From assembly GCA_050485865.1 (NCBI GenBank), contig JBJHCE010000001.1:1-64000 (forward strand): 64,000 nt of DNA, in the 5' to 3' direction. Source of the DNA: SKNW01 sp050485865. Lineage in GTDB: Bacteria; Gemmatimonadota; Gemmatimonadetes; Longimicrobiales; Gaopeijiaceae. Below, in pieces: positions 8,941 through 17,232 of the stretch. Both the position numbers and the translations under genes were made by a program. The stretch's first letter is position 1, and each line of letters opens with the position of its first letter. Under the pieces are notes generated by a model. That model did not search any database. It worked only from the letters and a program-made list of their open reading frames with translations, and had not been told where the DNA came from.

Positions 8941-10391
8941 ACGGCGCGTCCGGTCCGACGCTCCGGGAACTCGCGTCCCGCGGCTCCGTCCACTTCATGG
9001 GCGCCGGCGGGGCGGGGATGTCCGCGCTCGCCGAGGCCCTCCACCGCGCCGGGGCCACGGTGACCGCCTGCGACCGGGAGCCGGGCTCCGGGGCCCGGGC
9101 CCTCGAGGCCCTCGGAATCCGGGTCGACACCGGCCACGACCCGGGACACCTCGAGGGGGCGGGCGCTCTCGTGGTCACTGCGGCGGTCCCGGCGGATCAT
9201 CCGGAGCTCGCCCGGGCCCGGGAGCTCGGGATCCCGGTCCTGAAGCGGGCCCGGGCCCTCGGGGAGTGGGTCTCGGGGGGGAAGGTGGCGGCGGTGGCGG
9301 GGACCCACGGGAAGACCACCACGACGGCGCTCCTGGCCACGATCCTCGAGCACGCCGGGATGGATCCCACGGCCTTCGTAGGGGGCGAGGTCCCCCGCTG
9401 GAAGAGCAACCTCCGCCCCGGCAGGGACGACCTCTTCGTGGTGGAGGCCGACGAGTACGACCGGTCCTTCCACCACCTGGCCCCGGATGTGACCGTGGTC
9501 ACGAACGTGGAGGCGGACCACCTGGACATATTCGGGACCGAGGCCGGGGTCCGGGAGGCCTTCGTCCGGTACCTGGAAGGGGTCCGCCCGGGCGGGGCCG
9601 TCTGGGGATGCGCCGACGACGGGGGCTCGGCCCGCCTCCTGGCGGCGAACCCCGGCCCGGGAAGGACGCACAGCTACGGAATGAACCCGGGGGCCGAGCT
9701 CCGGGGCGAGGATCCCGTCTTCGAGCCCGGAGGGGCCTCCCTCCGGGTCCGGGAGCGGGGGCTCGACCGGGGCCGGATCCGGACCCGCCTGGCGGGGATG
9801 CACAACCTCCGGAACCTCCTGGGAGCCGCCGGCGCGGCCCGCACCCTGGGGGCCTCCTGGGAGGCGATCCGCGCGGGTGCGGAAGCCTTCGGAGGGGTCC
9901 GGCGGCGCTTCGAGTTCCTGGGAGAGATCGGGGGGGTGCGGGTCGTGGACGACTACGCCCACCACCCCACCGAGGTGGCCGCGGCCCTCGCCGCCGCCCG
10001 GGCCCGGGCTCCGGAGCGCCGCCTCGTGGCCGTCTTCCAGCCCCACCTCTACTCGAGGACCCGGGACTTCCACCGGGCCTTCGGCGAGGCCCTTTCCGCC
10101 GCCGACGTGGCCTGGGTCACCGCGATCTACCCGGCCCGGGAGGAGCCCATTGCCGGGGTGGACGCAGGGCTCGTGGCCGCCGCCGCCCGCGCCTCGGGGG
10201 CGCCCGGGGTCGTCGAGCACCCGGAGCTTTCGACCCTTGCCGCCGCCATCGCGGGCGCGGTGCAGCCGGGAGACCTGGTCCTGACCCTGGGCGCGGGATC
10301 GGTGGACCGGGTGGGGCCCGAGCTCCTCCGCATCCTGGGATCGAAGGGACCGAACGGGGCCGGCACCGGAACCGGGGGCAGCCATGCGTAA
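8937..10391 (+). CDS. murC: UDP-N-acetylmuramate--L-alanine ligase MurC
   Basis: Cytoplasmic ligase that begins stem-peptide synthesis by adding L-Ala to UDP-MurNAc. The 484-residue protein opens with H-F-M-G-A-G-G-A-G-M-S, the nucleotide-sugar domain. The P-loop G-T-H-G-K-T is at residues 122-127, the His variant that separates MurC from MurD and MurE. It also has V-V-D-D-Y-A-H-H-P-T-E in the last third. GTG is the start because of the GTGA overlap with murG. Unlike many dcw clusters, no murB or ddl follows; ftsQ begins eight bases before this gene ends. Confidence 0.97.
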   Translation: MNGASGPTLRELASRGSVHFMGAGGAGMSALAEALHRAGATVTACDREPGSGARALEALGIRVDTGHDPGHLEGAGALVVTAAVPADHPELARARELGIPVLKRARALGEWVSGGKVAAVAGTHGKTTTTALLATILEHAGMDPTAFVGGEVPRWKSNLRPGRDDLFVVEADEYDRSFHHLAPDVTVVTNVEADHLDIFGTEAGVREAFVRYLEGVRPGGAVWGCADDGGSARLLAANPGPGRTHSYGMNPGAELRGEDPVFEPGGASLRVRERGLDRGRIRTRLAGMHNLRNLLGAAGAARTLGASWEAIRAGAEAFGGVRRRFEFLGEIGGVRVVDDYAHHPTEVAAALAAARARAPERRLVAVFQPHLYSRTRDFHRAFGEALSAADVAWVTAIYPAREEPIAGVDAGLVAAAARASGAPGVVEHPELSTLAAAIAGAVQPGDLVLTLGAGSVDRVGPELLRILGSKGPNGAGTGTGGSHA

Positions 10392-11124
10392 CGGGGTCCG
10401 CCTCCTCGTCCTCACCGCCGTGACCGGGGTCATCGTACTGGGCGTCCAGCATGCCCCTGACGCGCTGGCCTCGGTCCCCTTCTTCGAGGTGGACCGGCTC
10501 CGGGTGGACGGCGGGCGGTACCTGGACGGCGCGGAGGTGGAACGCGCCGCCGCACTCCCCGCCGGGTTCTCGATCTGGAGCGACCTGGACCCGGTGGCGG
10601 AGCGGCTCGGCGCCCACCCCCTCGTGGCGGAGGTGCGGGTCCGGAGGCGGCTCCCCTCGACCCTGGTCGTCGAGGTGCGGGAGCGGGAGCCGGTGGCGCT
10701 CCTTCCCACGCCGGCGGTGACCCCGGTCGATGCGGAGGGACGTCTCCTCCCCATCGACCCCGCCGTGCACGTCCTGGACCTCCCCCTCCTCCACCCCAGG
10801 AGTACCGGGAGCGCGGAGGCCCTGACCCCGGTGGAGCTCCGGATCCTGGCCGGGGAGATCGCCCGCCTCACCGAGCTCGAGCCCCGGCTGAGCGGGATCG
10901 TGTCCGAGGCGGCCCTCGACCCCTGGGGCGACGTGATCGTGCATCTGGCGCAGCCGGCCACCGCGCTGCACTTCCGCCCCCCGCTCACGGCGGACCGGCT
11001 GCGCGAAGGGCTCCGGGTCCTGGCTGACCGCCTCGACCGGGAGCCCGGGCGCGTCCCCGCCACCGTGGACCTCCGATTTGCCGACCAGGTGGTCGTGCGC
11101 ACCTCCCCGAACCCGCCCCGATGA
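10384..11124 (+). CDS. ftsQ: Cell division protein FtsQ
   Basis: Bitopic inner-membrane protein that, in known systems, bridges cytoplasmic division factors and the FtsL/FtsB/FtsW/FtsI complex. The 246-residue protein has one membrane segment near residues 5-22. A POTRA domain follows (V-P-F-F-E-V-D-R-L-R-V-D-G through the conserved VEVREREPVALL strand), and then the FtsQ beta domain. The cytoplasmic tail is almost absent, shorter than in Escherichia coli. The gene overlaps murC by 8 bases and ftsA by 4. Assignment rests on POTRA layout plus position between murC and ftsA, since sequence identity in this family is low. Confidence 0.92.
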   Translation: MRNGVRLLVLTAVTGVIVLGVQHAPDALASVPFFEVDRLRVDGGRYLDGAEVERAAALPAGFSIWSDLDPVAERLGAHPLVAEVRVRRRLPSTLVVEVREREPVALLPTPAVTPVDAEGRLLPIDPAVHVLDLPLLHPRSTGSAEALTPVELRILAGEIARLTELEPRLSGIVSEAALDPWGDVIVHLAQPATALHFRPPLTADRLREGLRVLADRLDREPGRVPATVDLRFADQVVVRTSPNPPR

Positions 11125-12359
11125 CCATGCGATCGACCCTCATAGCCGGTCTCGACATCGGCACGACCAAGACCTGCGCTCTCATTGCCGAGCTCATTAC
11201 CGAGGGGCGGCGTCGCCCGGAACTGAAGGTGCTCGGCGTCGGGCAGACGCGCACCGGGGGGGTGCGCCGCGACGTGGTGACCCACATCGAGGAGACCACC
11301 GAGTCGGTGCAGTCGGCGATCAAGGAGGCCGAGCTCATGGCCGGCCACGACATCGACCGGGTCTGGTGCGCCATCGGGGGGGACCACGTGGAAGCCTTCT
11401 CGTCGATGGGGGTGGTGGCGGTGCAGGGAGAGGAGATCGACCGGGGCGACCTGAACCGGGTCCACGAGGTGGCCCGGGCGGTGGCGCTCCCCCCGGACCG
11501 GGAGTTCCTCCACGCGATCCCCCAGGAGTACCGGGTGGATCACCAGGATGGGATCAAGGACCCGGTGGGGATGTCCGGCGTGCGCCTCGAGGCCGAGGTG
11601 TACCTCGTGACCTGTGCAGCGGCGGCGGCCACGAACCTCCGGAAGGCGGTGAACCGGGCCGGCTACCGGGTCCAGTCACTCGTCCTGTCGCCCCTCGCCA
11701 CCGCCCGGGCGGTGCTCACCGAGGACGAGAAGGAGGTCGGGGTCGCCCTCGTCTGCGTCGGCGCCTCCACCACCGAGATCGTGGCCTTCCACGAGGGGAA
11801 GATCCAGAACATCGGGGTCCTTCCCATCGGGGGGGATACCGTGACCGGCGACCTGGTCCGGGGGCTCTCGATCCCCTTCGCCGAGGCGCAGAGGGCGAAG
11901 GAGCGGCACGGGGTGGCGCTCGCCCAGCTCGTGGACCCGCAGGAGACGGTGGAGCTCCCGGGGCCGGGGCCGGGGCAGCGGCGGGACGTGGCGCGGGAGC
12001 TCATTGCCCACATCATCGAGCAGCGGCTCGACGAGATCTTCGGTCTCGTGCATCGCCACCTGGATGCCGCCGGGGTCCTGGACCGCCTCGGAGCCGGGGT
12101 CGTCCTCACCGGGGGGACCTCCGCCATGGAAGGGGTCACCGAGATGGCCCAGCAGAGCTTTGCCTCCCCGATCCGGATCGGCGCGCCGGGCGAGGGGCTG
12201 AGCGGACTGGCGGCGGAGGTGGCCCGTCCGAGGTTCGCCACCGTCACCGGGGCCTGCCTCCTCGGGGCCGACCGGTTCCACGAGACCGGCGAGGGGGGAA
12301 GCACCGTCTCCTCCCAGCTTCTGACGCGCGTTGGCGCCTGGATCCGGGAGTTCTTCTGA
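11121..12359 (+). CDS. ftsA: Cell division protein FtsA
   Basis: Actin-like ATPase that tethers FtsZ filaments to the inner membrane. The 412-residue protein begins with the phosphate-1 loop L-D-I-G-T-T-K-T and carries the inserted 1C domain (about residues 85-165). It has the phosphate-2/adenosine segments C-V-G-A-S-T-T-E-I and L-T-G-G-T-S-A-M-E. It ends in an amphipathic helix L-L-T-R-V-G-A-W-I-R-E-F-F, the classic membrane-targeting tail. The ATG overlaps the ftsQ stop; a second ATG two codons later is also possible. It is followed by 136 non-coding bases and then ftsZ. Confidence 0.97.
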   Translation: MTMRSTLIAGLDIGTTKTCALIAELITEGRRRPELKVLGVGQTRTGGVRRDVVTHIEETTESVQSAIKEAELMAGHDIDRVWCAIGGDHVEAFSSMGVVAVQGEEIDRGDLNRVHEVARAVALPPDREFLHAIPQEYRVDHQDGIKDPVGMSGVRLEAEVYLVTCAAAAATNLRKAVNRAGYRVQSLVLSPLATARAVLTEDEKEVGVALVCVGASTTEIVAFHEGKIQNIGVLPIGGDTVTGDLVRGLSIPFAEAQRAKERHGVALAQLVDPQETVELPGPGPGQRRDVARELIAHIIEQRLDEIFGLVHRHLDAAGVLDRLGAGVVLTGGTSAMEGVTEMAQQSFASPIRIGAPGEGLSGLAAEVARPRFATVTGACLLGADRFHETGEGGSTVSSQLLTRVGAWIREFF

Positions 12360-12400
12360 TGCCCCGAACCTCCGGATCTGTACGCGCGCCGCCGACGAAC

Positions 12401-12418
12401 TCCGAACCCGGGTTCGGA
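12401..12418. promoter_or_regulatory. Perfect 18-bp palindrome between ftsA and ftsZ
   Basis: The sequence TCCGAACCCGGGTTCGGA reads the same on both strands. It sits 42 bases after the ftsA stop and 78 bases before the ftsZ ATG, in the only sizeable gap of the dcw cluster. With no loop it is more like a protein-binding dyad than a terminator. The core CGAAC-N4-GTTCG resembles the dyad bound by LexA/DinR of Bacillus, but no copy was found in front of the lexA gene of this window, so the binding protein is unknown. Confidence 0.5.
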
Positions 12419-12495
12419 AACGCGACGAAATCGACCACCCTGCGCTGGACAAATCACCTGCCGCCCCCCACATTCCCGCCCAGCGGGAGGAGACC

Positions 12496-13728
12496 ATGAT
12501 GATTTTCGAATTCGAGGAAACACCGGTTCAGAACGCGCGCATGAAGGTCATCGGCGTCGGTGGCGCCGGGGGCAATGCCGTGAACCGCATGGTGGACGAG
12601 GACCTGGAGGGTGTGGAGTTCATCTCCGCGAACACCGACGCCCAGGCCCTGAAGAACGCACGTGCCCAGGTCACGATCCAGCTCGGGAAGAAGCTGACCC
12701 GGGGGCTCGGCGCCGGCGCTCGCCCCGAAATCGGGCGGCAGGCGATTTCCGAGTCGGAAGAAGACGTACGGAAGGCCCTCGACGGGGCGGACCTGGTCTT
12801 CATCACGGCGGGAATGGGCGGGGGTACCGGAACCGGTGCGGCTCCCCTCATCGGGGAGATCGCCCGGGAGCTCGGCGCGCTCACGATCGGGGTCGTGACC
12901 CGCCCCTTCTCCTTCGAGGGGAAGAAGCGGATGCGGCAGGCCGACCTGGGGCTCGCGGAGCTCCGGCGCGCGGTGGACACGATGATCGTGGTGCCGAACG
13001 ACCGGATCCTGTCGGTGGTGGGGAAGGGGACCACCTTCAAGGACGCGCTCAAGCGCGCCGACGAGGTCCTCCTTCACGCCACGCAGGGAATCTCGGACCT
13101 GATCCGGGTCACGGGCGAGGTGAACGTGGACTTCGCCGACGTCCGGACGATCATGGCATGCCGGGGACCGGCCCTCATGGGGTCGGGCTTCGGCGAGGGG
13201 GAGAACCGGGCCCAGGAGGCGGCGCAGGAGGCCATTTCCTCCCCCCTCCTCGACGACGTGTCGATCCGGGGAGCCCAGGGCGTCCTCATCAACATCACGG
13301 GCGGCATGGACCTGGCGATCGACGAGGTGCACGAGGTGTCGTCGATCATCCAGGAGGAGGCGGGCGAGGAGGCGGAGATCATCTTCGGCGCCGTGCACGA
13401 CCCGGAGCTCGAGGGGAAGATCCGCGTCACCGTGATCGCCACCGGGTTCGACCGGGAGGCGCAGGCGCGGGAGGAGGCAGCGGTCCTGAAGCCGGACTTT
13501 CGCCGGCACGCGCACCCGAGGCCCCTCTCCCAGCCGGTGAGCGTGCCCATCACGCAGCCCCGGGAGGAGCGCCGAGTGGTGAACGGCGAGCCCGGGAACG
13601 GATCCTCCTTCCAGGGTCAGGACCGGGGCGGGGTGACCCCCTTCCACCGGCCCCCGGAGCGGGTGGTGGACCGGGCCCAGATCGGAGACCTGGACATTCC
13701 GACCTTCATCCGGCGGCAGATGGACTGA
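12496..13728 (+). CDS. ftsZ: Cell division protein FtsZ
   Basis: Tubulin-like GTPase forming the Z ring at midcell. The 410-residue protein has the start of the GTPase domain V-I-G-V-G-G-A-G-G-N-A-V, the tubulin signature G-G-G-T-G-T-G at residues 108-114, and the T7 loop N-V-D-F-A-D-V. A disordered linker (about residues 330-395) leads to the conserved C-terminal peptide D-I-P-T-F-I-R-R-Q, which binds FtsA and other partners. The ATG at 12496 follows gggaggagacc, a good Shine-Dalgarno. In-frame codons upstream have no start with a better site. A strong hairpin follows the gene. Confidence 0.98.
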   Translation: MMIFEFEETPVQNARMKVIGVGGAGGNAVNRMVDEDLEGVEFISANTDAQALKNARAQVTIQLGKKLTRGLGAGARPEIGRQAISESEEDVRKALDGADLVFITAGMGGGTGTGAAPLIGEIARELGALTIGVVTRPFSFEGKKRMRQADLGLAELRRAVDTMIVVPNDRILSVVGKGTTFKDALKRADEVLLHATQGISDLIRVTGEVNVDFADVRTIMACRGPALMGSGFGEGENRAQEAAQEAISSPLLDDVSIRGAQGVLINITGGMDLAIDEVHEVSSIIQEEAGEEAEIIFGAVHDPELEGKIRVTVIATGFDREAQAREEAAVLKPDFRRHAHPRPLSQPVSVPITQPREERRVVNGEPGNGSSFQGQDRGGVTPFHRPPERVVDRAQIGDLDIPTFIRRQMD

Positions 13729-13824
13729 GCGCGGTGCGTCGCCCACCCCGAGGGAACCTGGTCCGCCGGGTCGGTGTCCGAGGGGGGTTGCCGGCACGGC
13801 GCGGCACGATGAAACGCGGCGGAG

Positions 13825-13861
13825 CGGAACGGGGAGGCGGAGGGCCCGCCTCCCCGTTCCG
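13825..13861 (+). terminator. Hairpin after ftsZ
   Basis: A perfect 16-bp stem (13825-13840 pairing with 13846-13861) with a 5-base loop (agggc) lies about 97 bases after the ftsZ stop. There is no T-run after it, so it is either a GC-rich hairpin terminator without a U tract, as seen in other high-GC bacteria, or an mRNA-stabilising structure. It marks the likely end of the dcw transcript before the separate M23 peptidase gene. Confidence 0.65.
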
Positions 13862-13906
13862 GGCGTCGTACGACGAGCACGACAGCCACGAGAGCGAACC
13901 GGCCCG

Positions 13907-15235
13907 ATGAATGTACTGAACCGCACCTCCTCCCGAGCCTTCCTGGGCGCGGGAGGCGTCGTCGTCGTTGGCCTCTTCCTCCTCACACCCGGGTTTTCCC
14001 GGACCCCCGACGCCGGGGTCCTCCCCGCCCTCCAGGCCGAGTCCGTGGAGGCCTTCCAGGTCGAGACCCTGGGAAGCGGCGAGACCTTCGGCGGGGTTCT
14101 CTCCCGGGCCCTCGTTCCCCACGCGGACCAGCGGGCGGTCCTCCTCGCCTTCCAGGAGCACGCTTCGCCGACGCGCCTCCGGGTCGGCACCGAGGTGACG
14201 CTTCGCTACCACCGGGGCGACGACGAGGTCCGGGCCATCGAGGTCGTGGTGAGCCCCGACGAGATCGTCCGCATCGAGCGCCAGCCCTTCGGGTGGCGCT
14301 CGTCCCGGATCGAGACGCCGATCTGGGTGGACACGGTCTACGTGCAGGGTGAGATCACCCGGGACCTCTGGAGCGCGGTCCTCCTGAACCCGCAGCTCGA
14401 GGAGATGCCCCGGTCGGACCGGGCCCAGGTCATCGATCTGATGGACAAGGTCTTCCAGTGGCAGCTCGACTTCTCCCGCCAGATCCGTACGGGCGATGCG
14501 TACCGGCTGGCCTTCGAGCGGGAGGTCCGCCCCGACGGAACCATGCGGAAGGGGCGGATTCTCGCTGCCGAACTCGTGAACCGGGGGCGCCCACTCCACG
14601 CGATCTGGTTCGACGTCCACGACGACGGGATCGGCGGGTACTACGACCTCGAGGGCGAGTCGCTCCGGCGGGCCTTCCTGAAGGCACCCCTCGAGTTCCG
14701 GAGGATCTCGTCGGGGTTCAACATGAACCGGTTCCACCCCATCCTGAACACCCGCCGCCCCCATATCGGGGTGGATTATGCCGCCCCCACCGGAACTCCC
14801 GTCATGGCCACGGCCGATGGCACGGTGACGGTCCGCGGGGTGTCGGGGGGGTACGGAAACCTGGTGGAGATCAGGCACGCCAACGGATTCATGACCCGTT
14901 ACGCCCACCTGAACGGGTTCGCCTCGGGAATCCGGGCCGGTGACCGGGTAAGCCAGGGGCAGATCATCGGGTACGTGGGAATGACGGGGCTCGCCACCGG
15001 TCCCCATCTCCACTACGAGATGCACCGCAGCGGGCAGCCCGTGGACCCGCTCAACGTGGACATCCCGGCCGGAGATCCGATCCCCGCCCCGTTCCTCGAG
15101 CGGTGGGCCGGGGAGTCCCGGTACCGCTTCGCCCTCCTCGAGCGGGCCGGCCCCGGGCTGGACTACCGGATGGCGCAGGCCCAGGGTACGGGGTCGACGT
15201 CGGCGGAAGCCGGGGCGGAAGAGGGCGAGGGGTGA
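13907..15235 (+). CDS. M23 (LytM-type) metallopeptidase, probable murein hydrolase
   Basis: Probable zinc endopeptidase that cleaves peptidoglycan cross-links in the periplasm. The 442-residue protein has an N-terminal hydrophobic segment (about residues 11-26), likely a signal anchor, a long middle part of the MepM/Csd3 type, and a C-terminal LytM domain. Zinc-binding H286-x3-D290 lies in R-P-H-I-G-V-D-Y, and the H367-L-H369-Y-E motif is intact, so the enzyme should be active. A Gly/Glu/Ala-rich tail ends the protein. Its location after ftsZ fits a role in septum splitting, but substrate and partners cannot be read from sequence. A weak gagag ribosome site precedes the ATG. Confidence 0.88.
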   Translation: MNVLNRTSSRAFLGAGGVVVVGLFLLTPGFSRTPDAGVLPALQAESVEAFQVETLGSGETFGGVLSRALVPHADQRAVLLAFQEHASPTRLRVGTEVTLRYHRGDDEVRAIEVVVSPDEIVRIERQPFGWRSSRIETPIWVDTVYVQGEITRDLWSAVLLNPQLEEMPRSDRAQVIDLMDKVFQWQLDFSRQIRTGDAYRLAFEREVRPDGTMRKGRILAAELVNRGRPLHAIWFDVHDDGIGGYYDLEGESLRRAFLKAPLEFRRISSGFNMNRFHPILNTRRPHIGVDYAAPTGTPVMATADGTVTVRGVSGGYGNLVEIRHANGFMTRYAHLNGFASGIRAGDRVSQGQIIGYVGMTGLATGPHLHYEMHRSGQPVDPLNVDIPAGDPIPAPFLERWAGESRYRFALLERAGPGLDYRMAQAQGTGSTSAEAGAEEGEG

Positions 15236-15278
15236 CCCGCCCCTCGTCCCCGTCCCGGCAGGGAGGCGCCGGACGGCG

Positions 15279-17108
15279 GTGAGACGCGCACCTCGCTGGG
15301 CCCCCGGGGCCCTCCGGGGTGCGGCGCTCGCCCTCGTGCTCCTCCTCCTCCTGAACCCGGCCCTTCCCGGTCCGGATCCGGCGCTGGAGCGGGGTGAGGT
15401 TCCGACCCACTGGGTCGTGGTCGAGCTCCACCCCTCCCTGGCCGCACTTCTTCCCGACTCCGAGGCCGGAGACCCGGCTGCACCCCGCCTCCTGGACGGG
15501 GTGGTCGCGGAAGCCCGGGCCCGCCTCTCCGGCGACCCCGGGGCCGCCCTGGCCCTCGTGGGCGGGGGCCCGGTGGAGGCGGTCCCTCCGGACCGTCTGG
15601 AGGGGCTCGGCCCGGAGGCGCTGACGGCCCGGGAGGGGGACCTTTCCCGCGCGCTTCTCCGCCTCGTCGAGGCCGGGGCCCGGCAGATCACCCTCCTCTC
15701 GCCCCTCCGGGACCCGTCGGGCGCCCTGGAAGGCCTCCTGGCGGACTTCCCCGTTCCCCTCGAGGTCCTCGCCGTGGGTCCGCCGGTGCGGAACGCCGCA
15801 GTGGCAGCCCTCGAGCTTCCCGACCGGAGCCCCCCCGGGGTCCCGGTGGAGGGGGCGGTGGTGGTGGCCGGTGAAGGGGGCGGGCCCGGGGACTCCGTCG
15901 AGGTGGTGGTCGAGGTCGCCGGGGTGGTCCGTCACCGGGAACGGGTCCCCCTCCCCGAGTCCGGAGCCCGGAGCCGGGTCCCCTTCACCCTTCCGGCCTC
16001 CGTGGTGACGGCATCCCCTGCGGACACCGCGGCGGGGGTCGTCGTCGAAGCCCGGACCTCCCTCGATGGCGATCGGTTCCTCCACGACGACCGGCTCACG
16101 GGGACACTCGCGGCCGCTCCCGCCCAGCCGACCCTCGTCCTCGTTTCGCTGACCCCGGACGGTGAGCCCCGGGTCCTCCTGCCGCTACTCGAACGGAGTA
16201 CCGGGCTCAGGGGGGAGGGGTGGATCCGCATGGCCGGAGACCGGTTCGTGGAGCTCGGCGGGGCGGGGCTCGCCGTCCGCACCGCCGCCGCCGGCGAGGT
16301 GGCAGCGCGAGGGGCGGGGGCGCGGCTCCTCGTGGTGCAGGGCCCGGACCCCCTTCCCGAGCCCTGGGCAGGGGTCGTGGCCGGACATCCCCGGGTGCTT
16401 CGCCTCACCGGCGCAGGGGGGCTCCCCGGTGCCGCACCGGATCCGCGCTGGCGTCCGGATCCGGACCTTCCCTCCTCGCCGCTCTCGCCCTTCCTCGTGG
16501 GGGTCCTCCCCCCCGGAGGGGCGGCGACCCTTCCGCCGCTCGCCCTCGCTCCTGCCGCCCTCCCCGGGGCGGGTGTGGGTCCCGCCGGCCTCTCCCTCCG
16601 CCCCGTCCTCCGGATGCGGGCGCCCGCCGGGGCGGGGGCCCAGGGGCCCCTGGACGCGGTGCTTGCCGGCGAGGAGGTCGTGACGGGCCCCGAGGGCGAG
16701 TCGGCGCGCCGCCTGGTCGTCGTGGCCGGGGCCGGCTACTGGCGCTGGCCCGCCCGCGGGGGCGCCGGGGCCGCCTTCCACCGGGCCCTCTTCGGGGGGG
16801 CGGCGGCATGGCTCCTCCACGGATCCACTCCGGCGGTGGGGGGGGCGCCGGAGCCGACTCCTTCGACAGGAGCCGGGCCCACCCCGATTCCGGCGTCGGC
16901 CTCGTTCGAAGGGCTCGCCCCGCGGGCGCTCCTCGTCCCGCCCGGGGACCCGCCCCCGCCGCCCGCGGTCGGCCTCGCGGCGGGCCCCCGGGCGGAAGTT
17001 GCGGCCTCTCCGGGACGTCCGCTCCGATCGCATCCTCTCCCCTGGATCCTCGTGGCGCTTCTGCTGTGCGGCGAATGGGTCCTCCGTCGCCGGATGGGGC
17101 TCCGCTAG
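15279..17108 (+). CDS. Large membrane-anchored protein, BatA-associated type, unknown function
   Basis: The 609-residue protein has a hydrophobic segment near residues 13-28 and another at the extreme C-terminus (PWILVALLLCGEWVLRRR), so most of it should face the periplasm. The layout resembles the uncharacterised proteins that accompany MoxR/DUF58/BatA genes: a first domain shaped like a von Willebrand A domain but with no D-x-S-x-S metal site (the place reads VVVELHPSLAALLP), then Ig-like strands, then a segment near residue 485 (RLVVVAGAGYWRWPARGGAG) seen in amidotransferase-like parts of such proteins. This link is from memory and not tested. GTG is used because gggagg lies 12 bases upstream. 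No MoxR or DUF58 gene is in the window. Confidence 0.7.
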   Translation: MRRAPRWAPGALRGAALALVLLLLLNPALPGPDPALERGEVPTHWVVVELHPSLAALLPDSEAGDPAAPRLLDGVVAEARARLSGDPGAALALVGGGPVEAVPPDRLEGLGPEALTAREGDLSRALLRLVEAGARQITLLSPLRDPSGALEGLLADFPVPLEVLAVGPPVRNAAVAALELPDRSPPGVPVEGAVVVAGEGGGPGDSVEVVVEVAGVVRHRERVPLPESGARSRVPFTLPASVVTASPADTAAGVVVEARTSLDGDRFLHDDRLTGTLAAAPAQPTLVLVSLTPDGEPRVLLPLLERSTGLRGEGWIRMAGDRFVELGGAGLAVRTAAAGEVAARGAGARLLVVQGPDPLPEPWAGVVAGHPRVLRLTGAGGLPGAAPDPRWRPDPDLPSSPLSPFLVGVLPPGGAATLPPLALAPAALPGAGVGPAGLSLRPVLRMRAPAGAGAQGPLDAVLAGEEVVTGPEGESARRLVVVAGAGYWRWPARGGAGAAFHRALFGGAAAWLLHGSTPAVGGAPEPTPSTGAGPTPIPASASFEGLAPRALLVPPGDPPPPPAVGLAAGPRAEVAASPGRPLRSHPLPWILVALLLCGEWVLRRRMGLR

Positions 17109-17232
17109 CCTCCCCCTTCGGGTTACCTTTGCCCGCGGAAGCCGCGTCCGGCCCCGTCTGCGCCGGCAGCTCCCCCAAGCCCCTTTCCGGACGCCCCCCG
17201 GGCCCTACCCGAACCCGAGCCGACGCCTCAGC

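Noticed and set aside
12401..12418. Calling the ftsZ-proximal palindrome a LexA box
   Set aside because: It fits the Bacillus core only in the half-sites, the middle bases deviate from that consensus, and the lexA promoter here carries direct repeats instead.
17101..17232. TACCTT before ftsY as a -10 box
   Set aside because: No -35-like hexamer lies 15-19 bases upstream of it, unlike the asnS case.
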